DNA of 64,000 nucleotides from NCBI GenBank assembly GCA_964487255.1, contig CAZAQV010000017.1:1-64000 (forward strand). Direction: 5' to 3'. The notes beneath the pieces were generated by a model, which saw only the letters and a list, made by a program, of their open reading frames with translations, was not told where the DNA came from and ran no database searches. Source of the DNA: CAZAQV01 sp964487255. Lineage in GTDB: Bacteria; Myxococcota_A; Polyangia; Polyangiales; CAZAQV01. This document shows positions 34,384 through 43,579 of the stretch, one piece after another. The position numbers and the translations under genes were made by a program. How positions within the stretch are numbered: the first letter of the stretch is position 1; the number at the start of each line of letters is the position of its first letter.

Positions 34384-35067
34384 GTGGCCCCAGGACCCAC
34401 AGCGGACAACACTGCTCAAGAAGGAGCGACGGAAAAGCGAAAAAAGCTCATTCAGGGTGTGCACTTTAACCTCCTGCGCTCGTTTGCGTTGGCGGACTTC
34501 ATTACGCTTGGCAATGCCGCGTGCGGTACGGTTGCGATCTTCCTGTGCCTCAACCACCTCGCTGAGGGCGCGCGCCAGACGCTGTGGATTGCGCTTGCCT
34601 TGCTGCCGGTTGCGCTGGTGCTCGACATGGCCGATGGCACCGTCGCGCGTTGGCGGCACAAAAAGTCCCCTTTCGGCGGCGACCTCGACTCGCTCGCAGA
34701 TGTGATTTCGTTCGGTGTCGCGCCGGCCGTGCTCGGCTACACCTTGGGGATGCGCGGAGGCCTCGACATGGCCGTGCTCGTTTTCTTCGTAAGCTGCGGG
34801 ATCGGGCGTCTCGCGCGTTACAACGTCACCTCCGAGGCGCTCTCCGAAGGAACCGGTAAGGTCAAGTACTACGAAGGGCTGCCGATCCCCGGCAGCCTTT
34901 GGATCGCGGGGCTCTTGGCGTTCTTGTTTTGGACCGAGCGGGTCGGTCCGGACCTGCCGGGTGGCGCGGTGCAGGTTGCGGGCGCTACCTTCCACCCGAT
35001 CGTGTTGGTCTACGCTGCAACAGGCGCGGCCATGGTCAGCGAAACCCTGCGCATCCCAAAGCCCTAG
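34384..35067 (+). CDS. pssA: CDP-diacylglycerol-serine O-phosphatidyltransferase
   Basis: 227 residues from a GTG. The CDP-alcohol phosphotransferase motif is complete: DMADGTVARWRHKKSPFGGD followed by LDSLAD, i.e. D-x2-DG-x2-AR-x8-G-x3-D-x3-D (about residues 80-108). Six or so hydrophobic segments cover the rest. It joins CDP-diacylglycerol and serine to phosphatidylserine in the inner membrane; its substrate is made by cdsA elsewhere in this window. The related PgsA family shares the motif, but length, the KVKYYEGLPIP segment and the N-terminus favour PssA. Confidence 0.88.
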   Translation: MAPGPTADNTAQEGATEKRKKLIQGVHFNLLRSFALADFITLGNAACGTVAIFLCLNHLAEGARQTLWIALALLPVALVLDMADGTVARWRHKKSPFGGDLDSLADVISFGVAPAVLGYTLGMRGGLDMAVLVFFVSCGIGRLARYNVTSEALSEGTGKVKYYEGLPIPGSLWIAGLLAFLFWTERVGPDLPGGAVQVAGATFHPIVLVYAATGAAMVSETLRIPKP

Positions 35068-35129
35068 GGCGCGGTAGATCTTGGGGCCGTCCTGTTGTCG
35101 TACAAGCTGCCACGCACTAGGCTTTGCCC

Positions 35130-35771
35130 ATGCTGGCGTTTTCAAAACAAGAGGTTCCGAGCGCGGAGAAGGCTTTACCGGGACGGTCCGAGCCGATGCA
35201 GGTTACGAACAAGCACACGGTGCTTGGCAATCCGATCAAACCTCCGTTTCCGGACGGGATCGAGACTGCCATCTTTGGGATGGGGTGCTTCTGGGGTGCG
35301 GAGCGGTTGTTCTGGAAGCTCGACGGGGTGTACAGCACGGCGGTTGGCTACTCTGCGGGGTACACGCCCAACCCGACGTATGAAGAGGTGTGTTCGGGTG
35401 GCACCGGCCATACCGAGGTTGTGCTCGTGGCTTACGACCCGAACAAGATCTCGTACGAAACGCTACTCAAGACGTTCTGGGAGAACCACGATCCGACGCA
35501 GGGCATGCGCCAAGGCGCGGACAGTGGAACCCAATATCGGTCGGGGGTTTATGCGACGACCTCTGAGCAATACGTTGCGGCAGAACTTTCGCAGGCCGCC
35601 TACGAAGGGCGACTCGCCGAGGCGGGACATGGCAAGATTACGACCGAGATCAAACACGCCGCCGAGTTCTATTATGCCGAGGACGACCACCAGCAGTACC
35701 TCGACAAAAATCCAGATGGCTATTGTGGCATTGGCGGAACCGGCGTTCCTTGCCCTACCGGACTTAGTTGA
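35130..35771 (+). CDS. msrA: Peptide-methionine (S)-S-oxide reductase
   Basis: 213 residues from the ATG at 35130. The catalytic motif GCFWGAE is at about residues 51-57, followed by the MsrA core (GYSAGYTPNPTYEEVCSGGTGHTEVVLVAYDP, GTQYRSGVY). A C-terminal CGIGGTGVPC can supply resolving cysteines. It reduces methionine-S-sulfoxide in proteins. An N-terminal extension of about 40 residues has no clear signal peptide. The 3' end overlaps the convergent SGNH gene by 52 bp. Confidence 0.95.
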   Translation: MLAFSKQEVPSAEKALPGRSEPMQVTNKHTVLGNPIKPPFPDGIETAIFGMGCFWGAERLFWKLDGVYSTAVGYSAGYTPNPTYEEVCSGGTGHTEVVLVAYDPNKISYETLLKTFWENHDPTQGMRQGADSGTQYRSGVYATTSEQYVAAELSQAAYEGRLAEAGHGKITTEIKHAAEFYYAEDDHQQYLDKNPDGYCGIGGTGVPCPTGLS

Positions 35772-36550
35772 TTTCTCAATTCTGGACTGTCCACAATTGA
35801 GAGACGTGTGGGTGTGGCGGTTGCGACTTGGCGCAGGCGGCGTGCGAGCGCTTTGCGCATCGGCCACGGTCGATAGTTCGTGTCGCTCAGTTCGCTACTC
35901 GTAAGTGCTCGGTAGAAGAGGCTGGCACTCAAGAACGTCCCGACCTGCGTTGGGTGCGTTCCGTCCTTCATGTACAAGTTGGGCTTACGTGTTTGTTGAA
36001 GTGCGTTGAACCACGCTTCCCCGACAGGCACGACGGGTACTTCCAGCTCTTGTCCCAGCGCGGTGTAGTATTGACGCGTCTTGTCGAGCATATCGGACGG
36101 CCCGTCAAAGCGCTTTGCGCCGATCCTCCGGTACAGGGCGTCGCCCGACCGGCGCGGCCAGGGCATGAACAACAGCGGTTTGGCTCCGTGGCTGCGAATG
36201 AGTCGTACGAAGCGTTCGGCGTAATCCCTGGCCTGCTCGGGTCGATCGAAAGGGTCGAGGCTATGGGCTTGAAGGATGACCGCGTCCCAGTTGCCGCGCT
36301 CGATCGCCTCGCGTGCGAAGCCGCGATTCCATTGGTGGCGAAGTGTTGCGCCGTTGTGGGTGACCTTCTTCACCCAGAGCTGCGGCCCCTCGGGTGCGCT
36401 TTCTGCGATCTTCTGCACCATGCGGGGTAGATTGTGAAATTGGGTGTAGCTGTTTCCAATAAACAGGACACGCAACGGCTTTTTGGCGTCTTGAGCCTCA
36501 CTCGTTCCTGCTGTGGCGGCGAGGACAAAAAAAACCATGGCGGTGCGCAT
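35720..36550 (-). CDS. Exported SGNH/GDSL-type hydrolase
   Basis: 276 residues from the ATG at 36550. The signal peptide ends around residue 20 (AGTSEAQ). SGNH block I is IGNSYTQFHNL (catalytic Ser in GNS), a block III-like segment is WDAVILQAHS, and block V is KDGTHPT (Asp-x-x-His). These esterases or lipases remove acyl or acetyl groups; the substrate is unknown, possibly a cell-wall or extracellular polysaccharide. It is divergent from the next gene (22 bp) and convergent with msrA. Confidence 0.85.
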   Translation of the reverse strand: MRTAMVFFVLAATAGTSEAQDAKKPLRVLFIGNSYTQFHNLPRMVQKIAESAPEGPQLWVKKVTHNGATLRHQWNRGFAREAIERGNWDAVILQAHSLDPFDRPEQARDYAERFVRLIRSHGAKPLLFMPWPRRSGDALYRRIGAKRFDGPSDMLDKTRQYYTALGQELEVPVVPVGEAWFNALQQTRKPNLYMKDGTHPTQVGTFLSASLFYRALTSSELSDTNYRPWPMRKALARRLRQVATATPTRLSIVDSPELRNQLSPVGQGTPVPPMPQ

Positions 36551-36572
36551 TGCGCTGGCGTAAACGGGCGCC

Positions 36573-37241
36573 ATGTCCTCTACTTTAGCACGCCTCGATC
36601 AACTCGCCGAAGAACTCGCATCGCGGGGTGACGACGACCAACGGTTGGAATTGGTACAGCGGGCGCGACGGTTCAAGCGTTCGTGGATCGAAATGGCAGA
36701 GGCGCTTCTGATCGTTCGCAGAACGAAGGCTTATGCGCGCTGGGGTTACAAGGACCTCTACGCGTACTGTGCAGATGAGCTTCGGATGCGCAAAGTGACC
36801 GTGGATAAACTGACCGGTAGCTACTCGACCATTTCAGAACACGCCCCCAAAGTCTTGGATCGTGACGGAGTCGAGCAACAGATTCCCGCGCTCGACGCTG
36901 TCGACTACTTTAGCAAGGCCATCGGCGACGAGAGCCAGGCGAGTCAAGACGTCGTCAAAGAGCTCCGCTCGGCCGTCTTCGATGAAGTCCGGCCAGTTGC
37001 CGCGATTCGAAAAGAGTTCAATCCGGTCGTCTTCCCCAAACCGCCCGGCTACGAGGATTTCGAACGCCTCGAAAAAATCGGAAATGGCGCCCGCCGTCTG
37101 CTTAACCTTTTGCGTAATACCGATGAGTTGCCGCGGGGGCTGGTGCAAGATGTGTTGAGTTCACTGGAGGCGCTGGACGCGGACCTCGACGCGCGCCTGC
37201 CATCCCTGCGCGAGAAGTTTGCGCTCAAGAAGTCGGCCTAG
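36573..37241 (+). CDS. Conserved hypothetical protein, helical
   Basis: 222 residues, cytoplasmic, rich in charged helices. The segment FKRSWIEMAEALLIVRRTKAYARWGYKDLYAYCADELRMRKVTVDKLTGSY looks like a DNA-binding or regulator-type helical domain (about residues 40-95) resembling phage or plasmid small-terminase/Par-type helices, but I cannot name it. The C-terminal half is helical (RRLLNLLRNTDELPRGLVQDVLSSLEALDADLDARL). The rest is unknown. Confidence 0.6.
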   Translation: MSSTLARLDQLAEELASRGDDDQRLELVQRARRFKRSWIEMAEALLIVRRTKAYARWGYKDLYAYCADELRMRKVTVDKLTGSYSTISEHAPKVLDRDGVEQQIPALDAVDYFSKAIGDESQASQDVVKELRSAVFDEVRPVAAIRKEFNPVVFPKPPGYEDFERLEKIGNGARRLLNLLRNTDELPRGLVQDVLSSLEALDADLDARLPSLREKFALKKSA

Positions 37242-37417
37242 CCCATCTGCGAACGATCGGAGCCGCATATGCTCCAAATCCTGAAGTCTGGCGCCTTTGC
37301 CAGTCCACAGGCGGGCAAAAAACTCAATCAATCTCACCCAGCACCTCTGGCACGGGGGTTGCAGATTCTCTGCGTATCCTTCCAGTGCTCCAAAGGCACA
37401 AATCGAAAACGACGACC

Positions 37418-37460
37418 GTATCTCCGGGCCCTCCTCCTTCCATCTCGGGCCCGGGGATAC
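37418..37460 (+). terminator. Long GC-rich hairpin, probable terminator
   Basis: A 14-bp stem: GTATCTCCGGGCCC (37418-37431) pairs with GGGCCCGGGGATAC (37447-37460, one G-T), loop 15 nt; ACTACTTTT follows. It lies between the hypothetical gene and the next lipoprotein. Nothing else is seen in 37242-37525. Confidence 0.55.
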
Positions 37461-37525
37461 ACTACTTTTCTGTGTAGGTTCTTGGGGCTCGTGGCGCGCT
37501 GGTCACTCTCCGCTAAACTGCGGCA

Positions 37526-38536
37526 ATGTTTTCTTGTCTTGTGCGTCATGCGGCGCCTCTGAGTCTGGCCCTGCTCACCTTTTCCTGCTCTGGCGATGGT
37601 GGCGGTGGCCCCGCCGTCAATGCCAATGAGGTCGCGCAGACTTGTCAGCAGTCCGACTACGTTCCTGGCCAACCGCGAACGGCAAGTTGGGTGTCGCTCA
37701 CCAAACCCGAAGCGGAGCCAGACGAGAACGACCCAGACACGTTCTATTATGTGGTCGGGCATTATCTTGCGATGCCGCTCGTCCCAGAAAGCTACCCGTA
37801 CACGGTGCGCGAGATTCAGTACGAGCTGGGGAGCGCTGCGGAACCGCCATGCGCCGCCGCCGTCCCTCACCAAGTTCAGGTGTTTGTTGGTTCGTCGCGT
37901 GTGCCGTCGAACCAACCCTCTATCGAACAGACTTTCATGACCGAAGTCGAGGCAGGCACGTTGCGTACGCTCGTTCGTCATACGGTCGAGCCGGCCATTA
38001 CGCTGGAGCAGGGCGAGGTGCTTTTTGTCGCGATCGAACAGCCCCGCGGCGCCGGTGGGTTTGCCTGTCCGGTTGCTTGCCGGGTGGGGGATGACATAGA
38101 ACAGGTCGCTTACCGCTCGACGACCACGCCCGAAGCGGTTCCACTCGATGGTTATGCTTGGCAAGACATGAGTACGTTCGGAAGTTACAAGAGCGACCCG
38201 ACGGTGCCTTGGGTTTCGATGACGGATGCTCCCTATCCGCGAACCGTCCCCGACGTTGCTTTCGATGCGCCGAGCGACGGGACGCAGGACCACTGCATTG
38301 CCCACATTGAGTATGTCGACGATGCACGGGTGAAATGCACGATCAATCACTTGTGCGGCGACGACGGTTACCGCATGGCGTGCTTGAGCCCGACGAGCTG
38401 TGCCTGTGCCGTCAACAGTGAGCCCACTTGTCCCGACGGTGGCGAACCTCCATGCCCCATCGAAAAACCAGAGGGGCTGTGCGAACTCTCCCCACGTGAA
38501 GCGGAGGCCGTCGCGATCGAAGCGTGCAGGTGGTAG
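37526..38536 (+). CDS. Cys-containing lipoprotein, unknown
   Basis: 336 residues. The lipobox is LTFSC at about residue 21, followed by a Gly-rich linker. The body has a CSHD-like pattern resembling copper-dependent monooxygenase-type jelly-roll lipoproteins of myxobacteria (FYYVVGHYLAMPLVPESYPYTVREIQYELG, VEPAITLEQGEVLFVAIEQPR), though the family is not certain. The C-terminus is Cys-rich (CTINHLCGDDGYRMACLSPTSCACAV). Probably on the cell surface. Confidence 0.65.
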   Translation: MFSCLVRHAAPLSLALLTFSCSGDGGGGPAVNANEVAQTCQQSDYVPGQPRTASWVSLTKPEAEPDENDPDTFYYVVGHYLAMPLVPESYPYTVREIQYELGSAAEPPCAAAVPHQVQVFVGSSRVPSNQPSIEQTFMTEVEAGTLRTLVRHTVEPAITLEQGEVLFVAIEQPRGAGGFACPVACRVGDDIEQVAYRSTTTPEAVPLDGYAWQDMSTFGSYKSDPTVPWVSMTDAPYPRTVPDVAFDAPSDGTQDHCIAHIEYVDDARVKCTINHLCGDDGYRMACLSPTSCACAVNSEPTCPDGGEPPCPIEKPEGLCELSPREAEAVAIEACRW

Positions 38537-38558
38537 CGGGCACAAGTGCTACCGTTTT
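38532..38558 (+). terminator. Terminator-like hairpin
   Basis: GGTAGC at 38532-38537 pairs with GCTACC at 38548-38553, followed by GTTTTGT; it overlaps the TAG stop of the lipoprotein gene. Intergenic 38559-38671 shows no other feature. Confidence 0.5.
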
Positions 38559-38671
38559 GTAATTGACTTGTTACCGCATCGTAAAATCTGGCGTGCGCTA
38601 CACGGATTTCAGCGCAATCCGATCATCAAGTGCTTTCCCTTTGGCGCCGCTCCACGCATGCTCTTCACCGC

Positions 38672-39067
38672 ATGTCGACGGATGCCACAAACAGACAGGC
38701 GCTCATCATGGTTGCCGATGACGACGACGACTTGCGCGAAGCTATCGTTGAGATCCTGCAACAACACGGGTACGGGACATTGCCCGCGGCAGATGGCCAG
38801 CAAGCGTTTGACAGTGCCGTTCAGTCACAACCAGATGTGATGCTCCTCGATTACCGAATGCCCAAGAAGTTGGGAACCGAGGTTTTGCACGAGCTACGCG
38901 AGCGCGGAGTGATTGCGCCGACCATCTTTATGACCGCAGCGAGAAACATGACGGCGATCACCTTCGAACTCGAACGCGGTGAGGCAAGCTTACTTACCAA
39001 ACCCTTCACTCTGAACGAACTTGTTGAGTTGATCGAGTGTGCAGTGCTTGGTGAGGCAAGCGACTAG
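38672..39067 (+). CDS. Stand-alone response-regulator receiver protein
   Basis: 131 residues from the ATG at 38672 (another possible start is the ATG at 38708, just before the domain). A single CheY-like receiver: acidic triad ADDDDD, phosphoacceptor Asp in LLDYRMPK, the T/S position in IFMTA and the conserved Lys in LTKPF. There is no output domain. The partner kinase is unknown. It converges with the DnaJ-type gene (4-bp overlap). Confidence 0.9.
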   Translation: MSTDATNRQALIMVADDDDDLREAIVEILQQHGYGTLPAADGQQAFDSAVQSQPDVMLLDYRMPKKLGTEVLHELRERGVIAPTIFMTAARNMTAITFELERGEASLLTKPFTLNELVELIECAVLGEASD

Positions 39068-40047
39068 AACGCCAGGTTGCCTCGTGGATCTTCGTCGTAC
39101 TCGATTTTTTCGATCGCCTTGCGGTCTTCTTCACGAAGCTCCTTCGGCACTCTAATCTGCAGGTGAACGTAAAGGTCGCCTCTTTTTCCCTTCGCGTTCT
39201 TGGATGGAATGGGAGCGCCGCGGCCCTTGAGCCTCATCTTGCTTCCCCCTTGCGTACCCGCAGGAATGGTAAGTGACACGTTGCCCGTCGGTGTGGGGAC
39301 CTCGATCTTGGAGCCGAGGCAAGCCTCGGAGAGAGTGAGGGGAACGGTGACATGAAGGTCGTCTCCTTCGCGCGAAAAATGTGGGTGAGGTGCGACCTCG
39401 ATGGTGAGGACGAGGTCTCCCGGCTCGCCGCGGAACGAGCGGCCCTGACCGCGAAGCCGAAGCTTGCTCCCGTCACGTACGCCGGGCGGAAATCGTGCGC
39501 GAATGGACCGCGTGCCGCCACTACCATCGGCGATTTGCAGGGTTCGCTCGCCCCCCTCAAGGGCCTCTTTGAACGAGAGCTCCATCGACGCCTCCGTCTC
39601 GGGCGCTTGCGCTTGTGCACCCCTCGCGCTCTGTCGTCCCCCAAAGATGTCGGAGAAGCCTCCTCCCATGCCGCCGAGAATGTCCTCAAGGTTGACCGCA
39701 CCACCTGCACCCGCCTGGCGTCCTCGGAACAGGTCTTCGAACTGAGATCCCCAGTTGGGGCCACCACCGCTGCCTTGGTCCGAACTCCATTGCTTGTAGG
39801 CCCGGGCCCGCTTCGCATCGAAGCCCTCACGCAATCCCTCTTCACCGAACTCGTCGTAGAGCTTCCGCTTCTTCGGATCGCGCAGGGCTTCATAGGCGCG
39901 CGAAACGCGCTTAAAACGCTCTTCGGCTGCGGTATCGTCAGGGTTGCGGTCCGGGTGCAGCTCGCGGGCGAGTTTGCGGTAAGCCTTTTTGATCTCAGGC
40001 CCAGACGCGCCGCGGGCGACCCCCAGCGTGCTGTAGAAATCCTCCAC
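39064..40047 (-). CDS. DnaJ-type cochaperone without zinc domain (CbpA-like)
   Basis: 327 residues. The J domain (1-70) has the intact HPD triad (ARELHPDRNPD), then a Gly/Phe-rich region (90-145) and two CTD beta domains (150-325). The Cys-rich zinc-finger of type I DnaJ is absent, so this is the type II/CbpA class. It stimulates DnaK ATPase and binds unfolded clients. Divergent from uppS by 79 bp. Confidence 0.93.
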   Translation of the reverse strand: MEDFYSTLGVARGASGPEIKKAYRKLARELHPDRNPDDTAAEERFKRVSRAYEALRDPKKRKLYDEFGEEGLREGFDAKRARAYKQWSSDQGSGGGPNWGSQFEDLFRGRQAGAGGAVNLEDILGGMGGGFSDIFGGRQSARGAQAQAPETEASMELSFKEALEGGERTLQIADGSGGTRSIRARFPPGVRDGSKLRLRGQGRSFRGEPGDLVLTIEVAPHPHFSREGDDLHVTVPLTLSEACLGSKIEVPTPTGNVSLTIPAGTQGGSKMRLKGRGAPIPSKNAKGKRGDLYVHLQIRVPKELREEDRKAIEKIEYDEDPRGNLAF

Positions 40048-40126
40048 AATTACAGCATAACCACGCCTTGGCCGCCTGCCTACCCCTCGATTTTGTGGTA
40101 CCGACCGGTCAGGTCGCTGAATTTCA

Positions 40127-40894
40127 ATGCTGGTCTCTGTTCAGAACGTCCCCGCGCATATCGCGATCATCATGGATGGCAATGGTCGCTGGGCCAACCA
40201 AGCGGGCATGTCTCGCCCAAAGGGTCATCGTGCGGGTAGTGATTCGGTGCGCGAGATCACCCGAGCTTGTAGGCGCTTGGGTGTTTCAGCGCTGACGCTC
40301 TACGCCTTTAGCGAACAAAATTGGGATCGCTCGCCGACCGAGGTGGCTGCTCTGATGGCGCTGTTACGAGAGTTCTTAATTCGTGAGCGCGAGGAAATCC
40401 TGAGCAACCAAATTCGACTTCGAACGGTCGGCCGCATCGAGCGTTTGCCCGCGAACGTCCGAGAAGTCCTCGATCCGCTCGTTGAAGAAACGAAGTGTCA
40501 GCAGGGGATGGTCCTCACGCTTGCCCTGTCCTACGGCGGTCGCGAGGAGCTTGCCGACGCTGCACGCGCTCTGGCGTTGGCGGCCAAGCGCGGCGAAGTG
40601 GATCCGCAGCACATTGACGAGGGCAGCCTCGATCGGATCTTGCCATCGATGGAGTTTGGTCCCGTCGACCTCCTCATCCGCACGGGCGGTGAGCAACGCA
40701 TCAGCAACTTTCTGCTTTGGGCCTGCGCGTATGCAGAGTTCTTATTTGCCCCTGTGCTCTGGCCCAACTTTGGGCCCGATGAGCTCTACGAAGCCATCGC
40801 CGCCTTTCAGAGTCGGGACCGGCGTTTCGGAAAAGCGGTCGATCGCCCCGTTGACGTGGAGTATAGCGTTGCGGGAGAGTCCGCGCGTGTCTAA
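40127..40894 (+). CDS. uppS: Isoprenyl (undecaprenyl) diphosphate synthase
   Basis: 255 residues. Cis-prenyltransferase signatures: HIAIIMDGNGRWA (catalytic Asp, residues 11-23), GHRAG, YAFSEQNWDRS, and the C-terminal DLLIRTGGEQRISNFLLWACAYAE (the RxxxxRxS-type motif is present as RTGGEQRIS). It extends farnesyl diphosphate to the C55 lipid carrier for peptidoglycan and polysaccharides. It overlaps cdsA by 8 bp, a common gene order. Confidence 0.96.
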   Translation: MLVSVQNVPAHIAIIMDGNGRWANQAGMSRPKGHRAGSDSVREITRACRRLGVSALTLYAFSEQNWDRSPTEVAALMALLREFLIREREEILSNQIRLRTVGRIERLPANVREVLDPLVEETKCQQGMVLTLALSYGGREELADAARALALAAKRGEVDPQHIDEGSLDRILPSMEFGPVDLLIRTGGEQRISNFLLWACAYAEFLFAPVLWPNFGPDELYEAIAAFQSRDRRFGKAVDRPVDVEYSVAGESARV

Positions 40895-41774
40895 GATCGT
40901 ACCCTCCGCGGACGTCAAACCTCCGCGTATGTCGAACCTCGCGCTTCGCGTTGTCAGTGGTGTTCCCTTGGCCCTCCTGGTCATCTTTCTGCTTCTGGTC
41001 TGGGACCAACCGCTTGGTTTCGTCGCTCTTGTCGGGGTCGGGGCTGTGGCCGCGTCGCTTGAGCTTTCGCGCGTTGTCGCGCTTAGCGCCACGCCTTACC
41101 GCGCCTGGGTGGGGACAATGTCTTTTGTGCTCGCCTACTCGGTCGGCTCACGAGGATTTTCGCTGGTGGAACTCGCCGACTTGCCGCCACTGCCGCTGCT
41201 TCCCGTCATGGTCCTGCTCGTGTTTGGCTCGTTCGCTTTGGCTCTCTTCGAACCCGAGCCGAGTGAACGCGCTGGCTGGCAGATGGCATGGTTGATAGCT
41301 GCACCCGCCTATCTCGGTATCTTGCTTGGGGTGCTGCTTTTGCTGTTCTTGCGCCCATCCGGAGGAGAGTGGGTGCTACTTGCGATGTTCTTCGCGTTTT
41401 TCAGTGATACGTTGGCCTACTTCTCAGGCCGCTTCATCGGTCGGTATTACGGACGGAAGCTTTTTCCGGCTGTTTCACCCAAAAAGACCTGGGCGGGGGC
41501 CTACGGCGGCTTGGCGGGTGCTGTGCTCGGAAGCGTCCTCGCATCGCTCACCTTTTTGCCACAGTTGCCATTGCTTTCTGGAGTTGCGTTGGCCCTTGCT
41601 GCTGGTGTGGTCGGCCAGCTTGGTGATCTGATCGTCTCGCTCATGAAGCGCAGCACCGGCATCAAGGACTCAGGGGGCATCTTGCCGGGGCATGGTGGCG
41701 TGCTCGATCGGGTCGACGCCTTCCTGTTCACGTCGGCAACCACCTGGCTCTACGTCGAGTTCGTGCTCTATTGA
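40887..41774 (+). CDS. cdsA: Phosphatidate cytidylyltransferase
   Basis: 295 residues from the GTG at 40887, which has GGGAGAG seven bases upstream; an ATG at 40929 is an alternative. About eight membrane helices; the CdsA signature is at the C-terminus: GQLGDLIVSLMKRSTGIKDSG, then ILPGHGGVLDRVD. It makes CDP-diacylglycerol, the substrate of PssA. Coupled to uppS. Confidence 0.94.
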   Translation: MSKIVPSADVKPPRMSNLALRVVSGVPLALLVIFLLLVWDQPLGFVALVGVGAVAASLELSRVVALSATPYRAWVGTMSFVLAYSVGSRGFSLVELADLPPLPLLPVMVLLVFGSFALALFEPEPSERAGWQMAWLIAAPAYLGILLGVLLLLFLRPSGGEWVLLAMFFAFFSDTLAYFSGRFIGRYYGRKLFPAVSPKKTWAGAYGGLAGAVLGSVLASLTFLPQLPLLSGVALALAAGVVGQLGDLIVSLMKRSTGIKDSGGILPGHGGVLDRVDAFLFTSATTWLYVEFVLY

Positions 41775-41775
41775 T

Positions 41776-41835
41776 GGTTCTTCTAGGGTTTCCTCCAAAC
41801 CAGCGATGTGCAGGTAGCACATCGGGTTTCTCGTC
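41776..41835. repeat. Hairpin repeat, copy F
   Basis: 41797-41829 folds as AAACC/GGTTT, 2-base bulge AG, CGATGTGC/GCACATCG, loop AGGTA. The flanks match copy E at 14262-14320. It stands just after the cdsA stop. The rest of 41836-41992 contains no gene. Confidence 0.8.
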
Positions 41836-41992
41836 AACACCGCTCGTCACGTCCAACGGGCGGGCTCAATATCAGTGGCCTCAGGTTCAGTACGGTTGGT
41901 GGTTTTTTCGCCGCTCCGCGTCATAGTGCAGTCCTCTGCAAGAGATGTTGAAAGGTTGAACACGCATTCCAATTGGTGCCAGACTCTCGTCG

Positions 41993-43279
<1,287 letters not shown>

Positions 43280-43292
43280 TCTCTCGTCCGAT

Positions 43293-43385
43293 CTGCTACG
43301 CGATACGTCGTTGTCGTCTCCGCTGCCTGCGCACCTACCTTTAGTAGGCTTACGCGGGCTGCTCGCCTCCGCCTCGTCTCGCTTG
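43293..43385 (-). repeat. Second hairpin repeat family, copy C1
   Basis: The reverse complement aligns over about 85 bases with 49070-49160. Its hairpin (minus strand) is GCCCGCG..CCTAC, loop TAAAG, GTAGG..CGCAGGC, with a 4x2 internal loop. Copy C2 closes the loop with CCTAT/ATAGG, a compensated change. The rest of the 300-bp interval to 43579 has a small GCTTCT/AGAAGC hairpin at about 43465-43483 and no gene. Confidence 0.7.
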
Positions 43386-43579
43386 CATCTCGAACGAGAG
43401 ATCTCGGCACGCCTCATCACTCGGCATCGGAATACGTCTGACGAAGGTAGACTTCGCCTCGCTTCTGAGGCTGAGAAGCATTGTGTTATAAACACGGCGC
43501 TTTGAATGGAGCGATAGCCGAAGAACCGAAGGCAGAGTGGCTTGCTCCTTGGGGGGAATGCGCGCAAGGTTCGGGCACG

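Noticed and set aside
7092..41829. Hairpin repeats as a CRISPR array
   Set aside because: Spacing is irregular, kilobases apart, orientation varies, and no cas genes are present.
43481..43579. Longer N-terminus of the Omp85-like protein
   Set aside because: The upstream 33 codons have no coding character and would bury the signal peptide; the ATG at 43580 fits it better.
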